In this document: positions 52,760-61,800 of the stretch, piece by piece
Position numbering within the stretch: the stretch's first letter is position 1
Layout: the number at the start of each line of letters is the position of its first letter
NCBI RefSeq assembly: GCF_000373625.1
Contig: NZ_KB891998.1
Span: 268,637-332,636, forward strand
DNA length: 64,000 bases
Direction of reading: 5' to 3'
DNA from: Streptomyces sp. LaPpAH-108
GTDB lineage: Bacteria; Actinomycetota; Actinomycetes; Streptomycetales; Streptomycetaceae
Made by a program: the position numbers and the translations under genes
Notes under the pieces: model-generated
Told to the model about the DNA's origin: nothing
Database searches by the model: none
The model's input: only the letters and a program-made list of their open reading frames with translations

Positions 52760-53524
52760 TCACAACACGCTCGTCATCCCGCCATCCACATACAGCACCT
52801 GCCCGTTCACGAAGTCCGCGGCGGGTGACGTCAGGAACAGCAGGCCGCCGATCAGGTCCTCCGTGCGGCCCCAGCGTCCCGCCGGAGTCCGCCCGCGGAC
52901 CCACGCACTGAACTCGGGGTCCTCGACGAGCGGGCGGGTGAGGTCGGTCTCGATGTAGCCGGGGCCGAGGCCGTTGACCTGGATGCCGTGCGGGGCCCAG
53001 TCGGCGCACATGCCCTTGGTGAGCATCTTCAGGGCGCCCTTGGCCGCCGCGTACGGCGCGATGCCGGGGCGGACGACCTCGCTCTGGAGCGAGCAGATGT
53101 TGACGATCTTGCCGTGGCCGCGTGCGGTCATGCGGCGGGCGGCCTCCCGGCCGACGAGGAAGGCGCTCGTGAGGTTGGTGTCCAGCACGTGCCGCCAGTC
53201 GGAGTCGGTGAACTCCGTGAGCGGGGCGCGCAGTTGGACACCCGCGTTGTTGACCACGATGTCGAGCGGGCCCACCCGCTCCTCGATGTCGGCGATGCCC
53301 GCGGCCACGGAGGGGCCGTCGGTCACGTCGAACACCGCCGTGTGCACCCGGTCGCCGGGCAGCTCCGAGGCCGCCCGCGCGAGGCGGTCCGCATCGCGGC
53401 CGTTGAGGACCACGGTGCAGCCCGCCTCCGCCAGGCCCTGGGCCAGCGCGAGGCCGATGCCCCGGCTGGACCCGGTGACCAGTGCCGTACGGCCGCCGAC
53501 GTCGAAGAGAGGGTGAGCCGTCAT
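52760..53524 (-). CDS. SDR oxidoreductase, probable gluconate 5-dehydrogenase
   Basis: 254 residues: TGSSRGIG cofactor loop, NNAG, catalytic Ser in NICSLQSE, Tyr/Lys in YAAAKGA. Location directly after gntP and gntK points to oxidation or reduction of gluconate/5-ketogluconate. Fourth element of the gluconate cluster, 14 nt after gntP. Confidence 0.88.
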   Translation of the reverse strand: MTAHPLFDVGGRTALVTGSSRGIGLALAQGLAEAGCTVVLNGRDADRLARAASELPGDRVHTAVFDVTDGPSVAAGIADIEERVGPLDIVVNNAGVQLRAPLTEFTDSDWRHVLDTNLTSAFLVGREAARRMTARGHGKIVNICSLQSEVVRPGIAPYAAAKGALKMLTKGMCADWAPHGIQVNGLGPGYIETDLTRPLVEDPEFSAWVRGRTPAGRWGRTEDLIGGLLFLTSPAADFVNGQVLYVDGGMTSVL

Positions 53525-53537
53525 CGTCGTATCGCTC

Positions 53538-54935
53538 CTAGATCACCAAGGAGAGGAGCAGGACCAGGGCGCCCGCGACCACCGAGATGATCGTCTCCAT
53601 CACCGACCAGGTCTTGACCGTCTGGCCGACGCTCAGCCCGAAGTACTCCTTCACCAGCCAGAAGCCGGCGTCGTTGACATGGCTGAAGAAGAGCGAACCG
53701 GCGCCGATGGCCAGGACCAGCAGGGCGGTGTGCGTGGTGGACATGTCGGCCGCGAGGGGCGCGACCAGACCGGCGGCGGAGACCGTGGCCACCGTGGCGG
53801 AGCCGGTCGCGAGCCGGATCGCCACCGCGATCAGCCAGGCGAGCAGCAGCGCGGGGATCGACCAGTCCTTGGAGATGTCCAGGATCATCTGGCCCACACC
53901 GCAGTCGATCAGCGTCTGCTTGAAGCCACCGCCCGCGCCGACGATCAGCAGGATGCCCGCGATCGGCATCAGGCCCTTCTCGACGGTCTGCTGGAGCCGG
54001 CCCTTGGTGAAGCCCGCGGGACGGCCCAGGGTGATGAAACCGACGATCACGGCAGCGAGCAGCGCGATCAGCGGGGAGCCGATCACGTCGAAGACGCGCT
54101 GGGTCATGTTGGCCGGGTCGTCGATGACGATGTCGACGAGCGCCTTGGCCAGCATCAGCACGACCGGCAGCAGCACGGTGGCGAGGGTCGCGCCGAAGCC
54201 CGGGCGGTTCTCGAGCCGCTCCGAGGCGCGCTCGGGGATCATGCGGTCGGGCGCCTGGACGTCCACCCAGCGGGCGGCGACCTTCGAGAACAGCGGACCG
54301 GCGATGATCACCGACGGGATGGCGACGACGAGGCCGAGCGCCAGGGTGACACCCAGGTTGGCCTTGACCGCGTCGATCGCGACCAGCGGGCCGGGGTGCG
54401 GCGGGATCAGACCGTGCATCACGGACAGACCGGCCAGCGCCGGGATGCCGATGCGCATCAGGGAGTAGTTGCCGCGCTTGGCGACCATGAGCACGACCGG
54501 GATCAGCAGGACGATGCCGACCTCGAAGAAGAGCGGCAGACCGATCACGGACGCGATGAGCACCATGGCCCACGGCATCGCACGGCCGCCCGCCTTGGCG
54601 AGGATCGTGTCGACGATCTGGTCGGCGCCGCCGGAGTCGGCGAGCAGCTTGCCGAGGATCGCGCCCAGCGCGATCAGCACGCCGACACCGGCGACCGTGC
54701 TGCCCAGGCCGGTCGTGAAGCTCACGATCGCCTTGTCGAGCGGCGCACCGGCCACCGCGCCGAGCACCAGCGAACCGATGGTCAGCGCCAGGAAGGCGTG
54801 GAGCTTGAACTTGGTGATGAGAAAAACGATGACGGCGATGCCCACCAGGACGGCTATGCCCAACTGGGCGTGGCCGGCCGAAGTGATCGGCTGGACGCTG
54901 TCCGCTGCCAGCATCTCGACGCTGAGTCTGGTCAC
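53538..54935 (-). CDS. gntP: Gluconate permease, GntP family
   Basis: 465 residues, 12-14 membrane spans. GntP signatures: LLADSGGADQIVDTIL, GLPLFFEVGIVLLIPVVLMVAKR, HGLIPPHPGP, GSATVATVSAAGLVAP and SHVNDAGFWLVKE. Proton-linked uptake of gluconate. Between gntK and the dehydrogenase. Confidence 0.95.
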   Translation of the reverse strand: MTRLSVEMLAADSVQPITSAGHAQLGIAVLVGIAVIVFLITKFKLHAFLALTIGSLVLGAVAGAPLDKAIVSFTTGLGSTVAGVGVLIALGAILGKLLADSGGADQIVDTILAKAGGRAMPWAMVLIASVIGLPLFFEVGIVLLIPVVLMVAKRGNYSLMRIGIPALAGLSVMHGLIPPHPGPLVAIDAVKANLGVTLALGLVVAIPSVIIAGPLFSKVAARWVDVQAPDRMIPERASERLENRPGFGATLATVLLPVVLMLAKALVDIVIDDPANMTQRVFDVIGSPLIALLAAVIVGFITLGRPAGFTKGRLQQTVEKGLMPIAGILLIVGAGGGFKQTLIDCGVGQMILDISKDWSIPALLLAWLIAVAIRLATGSATVATVSAAGLVAPLAADMSTTHTALLVLAIGAGSLFFSHVNDAGFWLVKEYFGLSVGQTVKTWSVMETIISVVAGALVLLLSLVI

Positions 54936-54995
54936 GGGGTTCCCTTGCAGGTACGGGGGACGTGGGTGAAGGTGCTACGGGGTGCTACGGGGGCA

Positions 54996-55514
54996 CTACT
55001 GGGATGCGACGGAAAGCGCTTCCAGGGCCTGGACGGCACGCTCGGTGATCTCGTCGGGACCGCCGCTCACATCGACGGCGACTCCGGCCTCGTCCGCCTC
55101 AAGGGGCTGGAGCGTGGCGAACTGGGAGTCCAGCAGCGCGGTCGGCATGAAGTGACCCTGCCGCTGCGACATCCGGCTCTCGATCAGCTCGCGGCTGCCG
55201 GTGAGGTGGACGAAGACGACTCCGGGGGCCTCGGCCCGGAGCCGGTCACGGTACGACCGCTTCAGCGCCGAGCTGCTCACCACCCCGCCGAGCCCCGCCC
55301 GGCCGTGCGCCCAGGTGCCGATGGCGTCGAGCCACGGCCACCGGTCGGCGTCCTCGAGCGGAATCCCGGCCGACATCTTGGCGATGTTGGCCTGCGGGTG
55401 GAAGTCGTCGCCTTCGGCGTACGGAACGCCCAGCCGGGCGGCGAGCAACGGACCGATCGTGGTCTTGCCCGTCCCGGCGACGCCCATCACGACGACGACC
55501 TGGGGGGTGCGCAT
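54996..55514 (-). CDS. gntK: Gluconokinase
   Basis: 172 residues: P-loop GVAGTGKTT, YAEGDDFHPQANIAKM, VVSSSALKRSYRD and SRMSQRQGHFMP. Makes 6-phosphogluconate for the pentose phosphate pathway. ATG 55514; the frame extends about 18 codons upstream into the regulatory region. First gene of the gntK-gntP-dehydrogenase transcript. Confidence 0.95.
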   Translation of the reverse strand: MRTPQVVVVMGVAGTGKTTIGPLLAARLGVPYAEGDDFHPQANIAKMSAGIPLEDADRWPWLDAIGTWAHGRAGLGGVVSSSALKRSYRDRLRAEAPGVVFVHLTGSRELIESRMSQRQGHFMPTALLDSQFATLQPLEADEAGVAVDVSGGPDEITERAVQALEALSVASQ

Positions 55515-55572
55515 GACTGCCTCGCTGTCTTCTTCGACATCCGACGCCGAACTCCGGCGTCGCCACACTGAA

Positions 55573-55622
55573 ACCTATTAGGTACGACAAATTCAAGAGT
55601 CTGTGACATATAAGTCTGACTT
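55573..55622. promoter_or_regulatory. Two short palindromes in the gntR/gntK divergent region
   Basis: accta-t-taggt (55573-55583) and aagtc-t-gactt (55612-55622) are each perfect 5-1-5 inverted repeats, about 39 bp apart, in an AT-rich patch between the two divergent genes. They are good candidates for GntR operators overlapping both promoters. Confidence 0.45.
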
Positions 55623-55656
55623 TTTGTCTCTGTGATCCAGGCCGTACGCTGAGTGC

Positions 55657-56358
55657 ATGAGCACACCGGGCCGGGGGCTGCACGGCCGCGTACTGGACAC
55701 CCTCGGCCCTGCCATCACGGCGGGCGAGTACCCGCCGGGCAGCGTGCTGCGTACGGACGAGCTGGCCCAGCACTTCGAGGTCTCCCGCTCCGTGATGCGC
55801 GAGGCGGTCCGCGTCCTGGAGTCCATGCACCTCGTCGAGTCCCGCCGCCGGGTGGGCGTGACGGTGCGCCCCAAGGCCGAGTGGAACGTCTACGACCCGC
55901 AGGTCATCCGCTGGCGCCTGGCCGGTGCCGACCGGCCGTACCAGCTGCGCTCGCTGACCGTGCTGCGCTCCGCGATCGAGCCGGTCGCGGCGGGCCTCAC
56001 CGCGCGCCTGGCGACGGCCGAACAGTGCGCCGAACTCACCGAGTGCGCGCTCGGCATGGTCTCCAACTCACGCGGCCACCGGCTGGACCAGTACCTGATC
56101 CACGACATCGCCTTCCACCGCATCATCCTCACGGCCTCCGGCAACGAGATGTTCGCCCGCCTGGGCGATGTCGTCGCCGAGGTCCTGGCGGGCCGTACCC
56201 ACCACGAGGTCATGTTCGAGGACCCCGACCCGGCCGCCGTCACCCTCCACGTCCGCGTCGCCGAAGCGGTACGCGCCCGCGACAGCGTCCGCGCGGAGGA
56301 ACTGACGCGGGAGATCACGGTGGGGGCGCTCCAGGAGCTGGACATCCTGGTGCCGTAA
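55657..56358 (+). CDS. gntR: GntR/FadR-family regulator of gluconate use
   Basis: 233 residues: N-terminal GntR winged helix (GSVLRTDELAQHFEVSRSVM then REAVRVLE) and a FadR-type all-helical effector domain (FHRIILTASGNEMFARL). Divergent from gntK, so probably represses the gluconate genes until gluconate or 6-phosphogluconate is bound. ATG 55657. Confidence 0.93.
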   Translation: MSTPGRGLHGRVLDTLGPAITAGEYPPGSVLRTDELAQHFEVSRSVMREAVRVLESMHLVESRRRVGVTVRPKAEWNVYDPQVIRWRLAGADRPYQLRSLTVLRSAIEPVAAGLTARLATAEQCAELTECALGMVSNSRGHRLDQYLIHDIAFHRIILTASGNEMFARLGDVVAEVLAGRTHHEVMFEDPDPAAVTLHVRVAEAVRARDSVRAEELTREITVGALQELDILVP

Positions 56359-56394
56359 GGGAGTTGAGGCGGGGCGTGCTCGCGTGACGCCCCG

Positions 56395-56802
56395 TCAGTC
56401 GAGGAACTCCCCGTCCACGTACGCCCATTCCCCGCCGACCCGCTCGAACCGGCTGCGCTCGCACAGCTCCCCGCCCCGATAGGACGCCCGGAACGTCACG
56501 GTCCCCCGCTCGTGGAACGCCGATCCGTCGGCGCGGTCGATGATCTCAAGGCCGGTCCACCGCATGCCGGGATCGAGGTCGAGCCGGGCGGGCCGCGTCC
56601 GCGGGTGCCAGGTCTTCAGCAGATACGCGACGTCCCCGGCGACGAACGCGGAGTACCGCGACCGCATCAGCAGCTCGGGGGTGGGCGCGGCGGCCGTACC
56701 CGAGTGGAACCGCCCGCAGCACTCCCCGTACGCCTTGGGCAGCCCGCAGGGGCAGGGGGTGGTGGGGGTGACGGGGGTGGGGCGGGGGGTGCGACGGGGC
56801 AT
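56395..56802 (-). CDS. YchJ-family protein (UPF0225) with SEC-C motif
   Basis: 135 residues. N-terminal CPCGLPKAYGECCGRFH is a SEC-C zinc-binding motif; MRSRYSAFVAGDVAYLLKTWH and the following NTF2-like fold are typical of YchJ. Function unknown. Convergent with gntR. Confidence 0.9.
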   Translation of the reverse strand: MPRRTPRPTPVTPTTPCPCGLPKAYGECCGRFHSGTAAAPTPELLMRSRYSAFVAGDVAYLLKTWHPRTRPARLDLDPGMRWTGLEIIDRADGSAFHERGTVTFRASYRGGELCERSRFERVGGEWAYVDGEFLD

Positions 56803-56988
56803 GGGGTCATTGTGCCGGACCGCACGGGTGCCGGGCCGCTCCGGACGGTCGGCGCTCCATGTACATGACCGGCATTTTCCCTGCTCAGGGTTGCTAATTT
56901 GTACGGCGTCACATCAGCGAAGCCGCAGCACCGGTCCAACGGGGGACTGACGTGCCGAGGGTCTGAGGGATCGGGGACGAGGTCGACC

Positions 56989-57501
56989 ATGGCGTGGGAC
57001 GAATGGGAAGAGCTCAAGGCCGAACACGCGTCGGCACATACGCGGTTGAACAGCGCGCCCGACGGCGGGGGAACCTACGGGCCGTACGTGGTGCCGAGCC
57101 GGACCGGTGATCTCCGGGTCGGCCACGCGGACTTGGCGGGGCTCGGCAAGAACGCGCACGAACTGTACGACCAGTTGTGGGACAAGGCCCGTGTCAGTGG
57201 TCCCAGCAGCAATACGGCGGCGGGCGACCTCTCCTCGCAGGGCTTCGCGCTGGGCGGCGGGCTCCGGCATGTGTCGGACCGCTGGGAGGAGCAGCTGAAG
57301 TCCCTCATGGACGCCTGCGCCCAGATCTCGAACCACATGCGGACGACGAAGAGGATCCACGCCGGTGACGAGTCCTACATCCAGCGGCAGATGAGCGCCA
57401 TCGCCGCGCTGGACGCGGGTTTCGACGAACGGGTCGGCGCACCGGGCGGGAAGAACGACTACGGCGAGCGGGAGAAGAAGGGCGAGAAGTCCGGCGGCTG
57501 A
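56989..57501 (+). CDS. WXG-like small helical protein
   Basis: 170 residues, mostly helical, no signal peptide or membrane span. It has LAGLGKNAHELYDQLWDKA and RWEEQLKSLMDACAQISNHM helices and a charged C-terminal tail containing YGERE, a YxxxE pattern like the type VII secretion signal. The family is not firmly recognised. ATG 56989. It is 64 nt upstream of the large WXG-headed gene and is probably its partner. Confidence 0.65.
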   Translation: MAWDEWEELKAEHASAHTRLNSAPDGGGTYGPYVVPSRTGDLRVGHADLAGLGKNAHELYDQLWDKARVSGPSSNTAAGDLSSQGFALGGGLRHVSDRWEEQLKSLMDACAQISNHMRTTKRIHAGDESYIQRQMSAIAALDAGFDERVGAPGGKNDYGEREKKGEKSGG

Positions 57502-57565
57502 CGGCACCGCCTCACGTACCCCGCCCGCTTCCTCACTCCCCCACTCCCACGAAAGAGCCGTACCC

Positions 57566-59842
57566 GTGGATCTCGACACCCTGCGCTTCGCCAACTTCGC
57601 CTCGGTCGACGAGGCCGTCACGGACTGGGGCCTGCTGGTCCGCAATCTGGAGGACCTGCGCAAGCAGGCCGAACGGGGGCTGCACCGGGCCGCGAACCAT
57701 GCCGACTGGGCCGGAGTCAACGCCCAGGTCACCAAGGAGTTCATCGGCAAGACCGCCGGTGAGTTCGCGGACGCCCACACCCAGGCGAAGACGATCCACA
57801 GCATCCTCGGCGACACGGTCGGGGAGCTGAAGCGGTACCGGGCGGACCTCGACTCGGCCATCGAGCGCGGCCTGAAGAAGAACCTGACCGTGCTGGACAC
57901 GGGCCACGGAGGCTTCACGGTCAGCATGAACATCCACCCGGACCGGGCCGCGAAGGGCACCACCGTCCCCGAGCACGACGCGTCCGACGTCACGGCTCTG
58001 CGGGACGAGGTGCGGGAGATTCTGCGCAAGGCCACGGAGAGCGACACCTCGGCCCGCACGGTGCTCAAGGCGATCGTGGACCGGGCGGCGCTGGGGTTCT
58101 CGGACGCCGCGTACAAGGACCGGGATGCCGCGGCGGCAGCCGTCAAGGAGGCCGACCAGCTGGCCGAGCTCGCGAAGAAGGACCCGCAGGACCTCACGGT
58201 CGCGGAGTTCGACCGGCTCGCCGCCGGGCTGAAGAAGTACTACTCCGATCCCCTCTTCGCGGAGCGGTTCGCCTCCGGCCTCGGCCCGAAGAAGACCCTC
58301 GAGTTCTGGGCCGGGGTCGCCGATCCTCAGGTGGCACCGGACCTCACGCGCGAGCGCCGCAAGGAACTCGGCTCGATGCAGCGGAACTTGAGCCTGACGC
58401 TGGCCGAGGCGAGCCAGAGCGACAACCCGGCGATGGCCCGCTGGAAGAACGGCGTCGTCGAACTCGGCGACCAGCCGGTGGGCCACCGGCGCGACGTCCT
58501 CGGTGTCCAGGTCATGAGCAACCTGATGCGTGCGGGCGACTACGACGACGCGTTCATGACGCGGTACGGCAAGGAACTCATGGCCATCGAGCGGAAGTTC
58601 ACGGACGACGGCGAGCACACCGCCTGGCGGCCAACGGGATTCAGTCCCTTCCTCAACCGTATGAACGGCGGTGACACGGGCTGGGATCCGATGAGCGGAT
58701 ACCTCAAGGGGCTCTCCCACAACCCTGCCGCCGCAACGGAGTTCTTCAACGACGACTTCCTCCCGAAGGACGGCGACCGCAAGCACGCCGTCTCCACCTT
58801 CACGTACCTCTTCGAGGACCGGCACTGGCCGGAGAGCGTCAAGAACGACTTCAGCGGCGACGAAAGCCACGACGGACTGGACAACCTCGCGTCGGCTCTG
58901 GAGGCGGCGACGACGGGCCATCCCGCCGGAGAGTTCCCGACGCTCGACACCCCGGCGCACAGCGAGGCCCAGGCCAAGCTCTTCCACGCCCTCGTCTCCT
59001 CGGTGGGCGACGAGCCGGAACGGCTCACCGAGCACGGTTACATGTCCGACAGCATGGGGCAGATCGCCTCGGAGTACCTTCCCGACATCAATCGCGCCGC
59101 AGCCGATGTGAGCCGGGACTCCGAGGACTGGGACCAGATCGAGAAGCTGTACCCCATCGCCGGTACGGATTCCCGGATGGACCACCGCGACGTGAACAAG
59201 TTCCTCTTCGCCGTCGGCCAGCACCCCTCGGGCTACGCGGCGGTGGAGGTGGGCCAGGAGACCTACATGGCCCAGCTCATGGCGTACCACCTCGACCCGG
59301 ACCTTCCGGCGGACCGGCGTTTCTCCCAGGACCAGGAGACCACGGTCCGCTACATCTCCGAGCGCTCCGGCGAGGTCTCGGGCGTCCTCGGCCTCGGCCG
59401 CCAGGAAGAACTCGCCAAGCCGGCGGGCGAGGAGGACAAGACCTTCGAGTACAGCATCTCCCAGCGGAAGAACTGGGTGTCCGGCGGCGTCGGCACGGTG
59501 GTGGGCGTAGGCACGTCGTTCATCGCGACGCCCTGGGTGGGCGCGGCGGCGGGTGGTGCGGCGGGGACGGCCACGAGTGTGGTGCTGGAGCGGGTGTTCA
59601 AGGATGCGGAGGGGCCGGCGATCGATGAGATCGCCGACACGAGAGGCGAACGCTGGGAGGTGGCCATGACGAGGAACAACGAGTACGTGGCTGCGGGTAC
59701 TCGCGCGGCGGCGGACAGGTACCGCCTGTCGAACTCGGACGACATCGCACGGTGGGCCCGGGATGGCGCGCGACAGGGTTTTCTCAACTCCCGCCCCCTG
59801 CTGGACGGGCAGGCTCCCGGCAGCATCACCACCTCTTCCTGA
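57566..59842 (+). CDS. Large WXG-headed protein (DUF6571-like)
   Basis: 758 residues. The N-terminal helical hairpin has WAG at 48-50, a WXG motif (about residues 10-110), then a long helical domain that fits the DUF6571 group (recalled, not searched). Near the C-terminus (about 637-675) a glycine-zipper hydrophobic segment (VVGVGTSFIATPWVG then AAAGGAAGT) could insert into a membrane, followed by an 80-residue helical tail. No signal peptide. Possibly exported by type VII secretion or acting in the envelope; no ESX core genes are in the window. GTG 57566. Confidence 0.7.
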   Translation: MDLDTLRFANFASVDEAVTDWGLLVRNLEDLRKQAERGLHRAANHADWAGVNAQVTKEFIGKTAGEFADAHTQAKTIHSILGDTVGELKRYRADLDSAIERGLKKNLTVLDTGHGGFTVSMNIHPDRAAKGTTVPEHDASDVTALRDEVREILRKATESDTSARTVLKAIVDRAALGFSDAAYKDRDAAAAAVKEADQLAELAKKDPQDLTVAEFDRLAAGLKKYYSDPLFAERFASGLGPKKTLEFWAGVADPQVAPDLTRERRKELGSMQRNLSLTLAEASQSDNPAMARWKNGVVELGDQPVGHRRDVLGVQVMSNLMRAGDYDDAFMTRYGKELMAIERKFTDDGEHTAWRPTGFSPFLNRMNGGDTGWDPMSGYLKGLSHNPAAATEFFNDDFLPKDGDRKHAVSTFTYLFEDRHWPESVKNDFSGDESHDGLDNLASALEAATTGHPAGEFPTLDTPAHSEAQAKLFHALVSSVGDEPERLTEHGYMSDSMGQIASEYLPDINRAAADVSRDSEDWDQIEKLYPIAGTDSRMDHRDVNKFLFAVGQHPSGYAAVEVGQETYMAQLMAYHLDPDLPADRRFSQDQETTVRYISERSGEVSGVLGLGRQEELAKPAGEEDKTFEYSISQRKNWVSGGVGTVVGVGTSFIATPWVGAAAGGAAGTATSVVLERVFKDAEGPAIDEIADTRGERWEVAMTRNNEYVAAGTRAAADRYRLSNSDDIARWARDGARQGFLNSRPLLDGQAPGSITTSS

Positions 59843-59873
59843 ACGCGTTCCGACTGCGAGAAGTGGCATCACC

Positions 59874-60419
59874 ATGAATACGTCCCTGTCTCACCGTCAC
59901 CTTCGTCGTGCGGGTCTGGCAGCCACTTTGTGTGTCGCCCTTGCCATCCTCTCCGGCTGCTCCGGCGATTCTCCGAAACGCGAGTACGCCGCCCCCCGTT
60001 CCCTGTGTGGCACGCCGGTGGAGTCCAAGGAGCTGTACGCGTTCCTCCCTCCCGGTAAGAAGGTCTCCTCGCAGATCACCAAGGAGTCGGCCAATGTGAC
60101 CTGGTGCGCGCTCACGGTTGACGGCAAGAAGATCGTCCGCACCTCCCAGGAGTGGTGGGAGGACATGTCGATGCGGCAATACACCATGGGCTTGACGCCC
60201 GACGCGCTCGATCACCAGACCAAGGACAAGCGCTTCATCTACTCCGGATACCTGGCCTACGGAAAGATCACCGACTGCGACCACAGCAAGCACCGCATCG
60301 ACCGGGTCCTCTACACCGGGATCCAGGCCCTCGGCTCCAAACACCGCGACGCCCCCGCCATGAAAAAGCTGATCGTCAGCTACACGAAGGCGGTGGAGCA
60401 GTCCAGCGCCTGCCGCTAA
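59874..60419 (+). CDS. Lipoprotein downstream of the WXG-headed gene
   Basis: 181 residues. Lipobox LSGC with a typical n- and h-region; the mature part has four further Cys in pairs (SLCGTPV, TWCALT, TDCDHSK, SSACR), suggesting disulfides. ATG 59874 is 31 nt after the large protein, so they are very likely co-transcribed. Family not recognised. If the large protein is a toxin or envelope effector, this could be its immunity or accessory protein; that is speculation from gene order. Confidence 0.75.
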   Translation: MNTSLSHRHLRRAGLAATLCVALAILSGCSGDSPKREYAAPRSLCGTPVESKELYAFLPPGKKVSSQITKESANVTWCALTVDGKKIVRTSQEWWEDMSMRQYTMGLTPDALDHQTKDKRFIYSGYLAYGKITDCDHSKHRIDRVLYTGIQALGSKHRDAPAMKKLIVSYTKAVEQSSACR

Positions 60420-61033
60420 GGGCGCCACAGCGGATGTTCCCGTTGCGCCCACGCGCGGCTCACCGTGCCGGTGCGTAGGCCCTGGCGGGCTTCTGGGTCT
60501 GCCAGGGCCATTCCTATGTGGCCGGCGAGGACGATGCCGATCGTGAGGGCCAGCCAGTCGTGGACGAAGGTGGCGGAGGTGCGCCACATCAGGGGGGTGA
60601 GGTGGGTGAACCACATCATCAGGCCGGTGCCGAGCATGACGAGGGTGGCTCCGGCGATCCAGGCGGTGTAGAGCTTCTGGCCCGCGTTGAACTTGGCGGC
60701 GGGGCGGTGGGGGGTGCGGCGGAGTACGGCGTGGAGCCAGGCGCGGTCGTGGGGGCCGAAGCGGTTCAGGCGGCCGAGGTCCGCGCGGAAGGCGCGGGAG
60801 GCCAGGCCGAGGAGGACGGGGACGGGCAGGGCCAGGCCCGCGCATTCGTGGATGCGGACGATCAGGTCGCGGCGGCCGACCAGGACGGCCAGTTGCGGGA
60901 TGTAGAGGCAGGCGGCGGTCGCCACGCAGACGCCCATCAGGAGCGCGATGACGCGGTGGGTCCAGCGTTCGGCGGAGGTGAAGCGCCGGACGCGGGTCTC
61001 GGGCGGGGCGGCGGTGTCAGTTGGTGGGGTCAT
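60416..61033 (-). CDS. Cytochrome b561-type membrane protein
   Basis: 205 residues with four membrane spans and the His pattern of di-haem b-type cytochromes: TSAERWTHRVIALLMG, RIHECAGLALP, NAGQKLYTAWIAG, TFVHDWLALTIGIVLAGHIGMA. Probably passes electrons to or from the molybdoprotein encoded upstream, with which it overlaps by 17 nt. Confidence 0.85.
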   Translation of the reverse strand: MTPPTDTAAPPETRVRRFTSAERWTHRVIALLMGVCVATAACLYIPQLAVLVGRRDLIVRIHECAGLALPVPVLLGLASRAFRADLGRLNRFGPHDRAWLHAVLRRTPHRPAAKFNAGQKLYTAWIAGATLVMLGTGLMMWFTHLTPLMWRTSATFVHDWLALTIGIVLAGHIGMALADPEARQGLRTGTVSRAWAQREHPLWRP

Positions 61034-61796
61034 CGGTCCGTCCGTTCGAGCGGCCGACCCAGGCGTCGACGTCGTAGCCCCGGTTCTCCCAGTAGCCGGG
61101 GCGGACGCGGTCGGTGACCGTGATGCCGGAGAGCCATTTGGCGGACTTGTAGAAGTACATCGGGGCGACGTAGAGGCGGACGGGGCCGCCGTGGTCGTGG
61201 CCGATGTCCTTGTCCTGCATGCGCAGGGCGACCAGGACGTCGGCGCGGCGGGCCTGGTCCAGGGTGAGGCTCTCGGTGTAGGCGCCGTCGAAGCAGGTGA
61301 AGCGGATGGCCCTGGCGGAGGACTGGACGCCCGCCGCGTCCAGGAGGTGGGCCAGGCGTACGCCCTGGAAGGGGGTGCCCGGGACGCGCCAGCCGGTGAC
61401 GCACTGGACGTCCTTGACGAGCCGGGTCTGCGGCAGGGCGCGCAGGTCGTCCAGGGTGTAGGTGTGCGGGCGGTCGACCAGGCCGCCGACGGTGAGCCGG
61501 TAGTCGGCGGGGCCTTTGCGGGGGACGGACGCGGTGACGGAGTAGTAGCGGAAGCCGCCGCCGTTGGGCAGCAGGCCGCTCAGTCCGGTGGGGTCCTGTC
61601 CGGAGAGCGCTTCGAAGCCGCGCTGGAGGGCGGGGGCGGTGGCCACGCCGAGGGCGCCGAGGGCGACGGTGCCGAGGAAGACGCGGCGGCCGATCGGTTT
61701 GCCGCGGGCTTCGACGTCGGCTTCGGCAGCGGGAGCGGCTTCGGCTTCGGTCTCAGGGAGGTCCGCGCCGTCCTCCGGAGGTTCTTCGGGCTTCAC
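61017..61796 (-). CDS. Tat-exported molybdopterin-dependent oxidoreductase (sulfite oxidase fold)
   Basis: 259 residues. An acidic N-terminal head precedes a twin-arginine signal (GRRVFLG and a hydrophobic stretch, residues 37-58). Catalytic domain of the MsrP/YedY and sulfite-oxidase group: DVQCVTGWRVPGTPFQGV with the Mo-ligating Cys, RFTCFDGAYTESL, and GPVRLYVAPMYFYKSAKW. With the b-type cytochrome it resembles an MsrPQ-like pair, which repairs oxidised methionine outside the cell, but the cytochrome is not a clear MsrQ. Substrate open. Confidence 0.88.
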   Translation of the reverse strand: MKPEEPPEDGADLPETEAEAAPAAEADVEARGKPIGRRVFLGTVALGALGVATAPALQRGFEALSGQDPTGLSGLLPNGGGFRYYSVTASVPRKGPADYRLTVGGLVDRPHTYTLDDLRALPQTRLVKDVQCVTGWRVPGTPFQGVRLAHLLDAAGVQSSARAIRFTCFDGAYTESLTLDQARRADVLVALRMQDKDIGHDHGGPVRLYVAPMYFYKSAKWLSGITVTDRVRPGYWENRGYDVDAWVGRSNGRTDDPTN

Positions 61797-61800
61797 GCCG

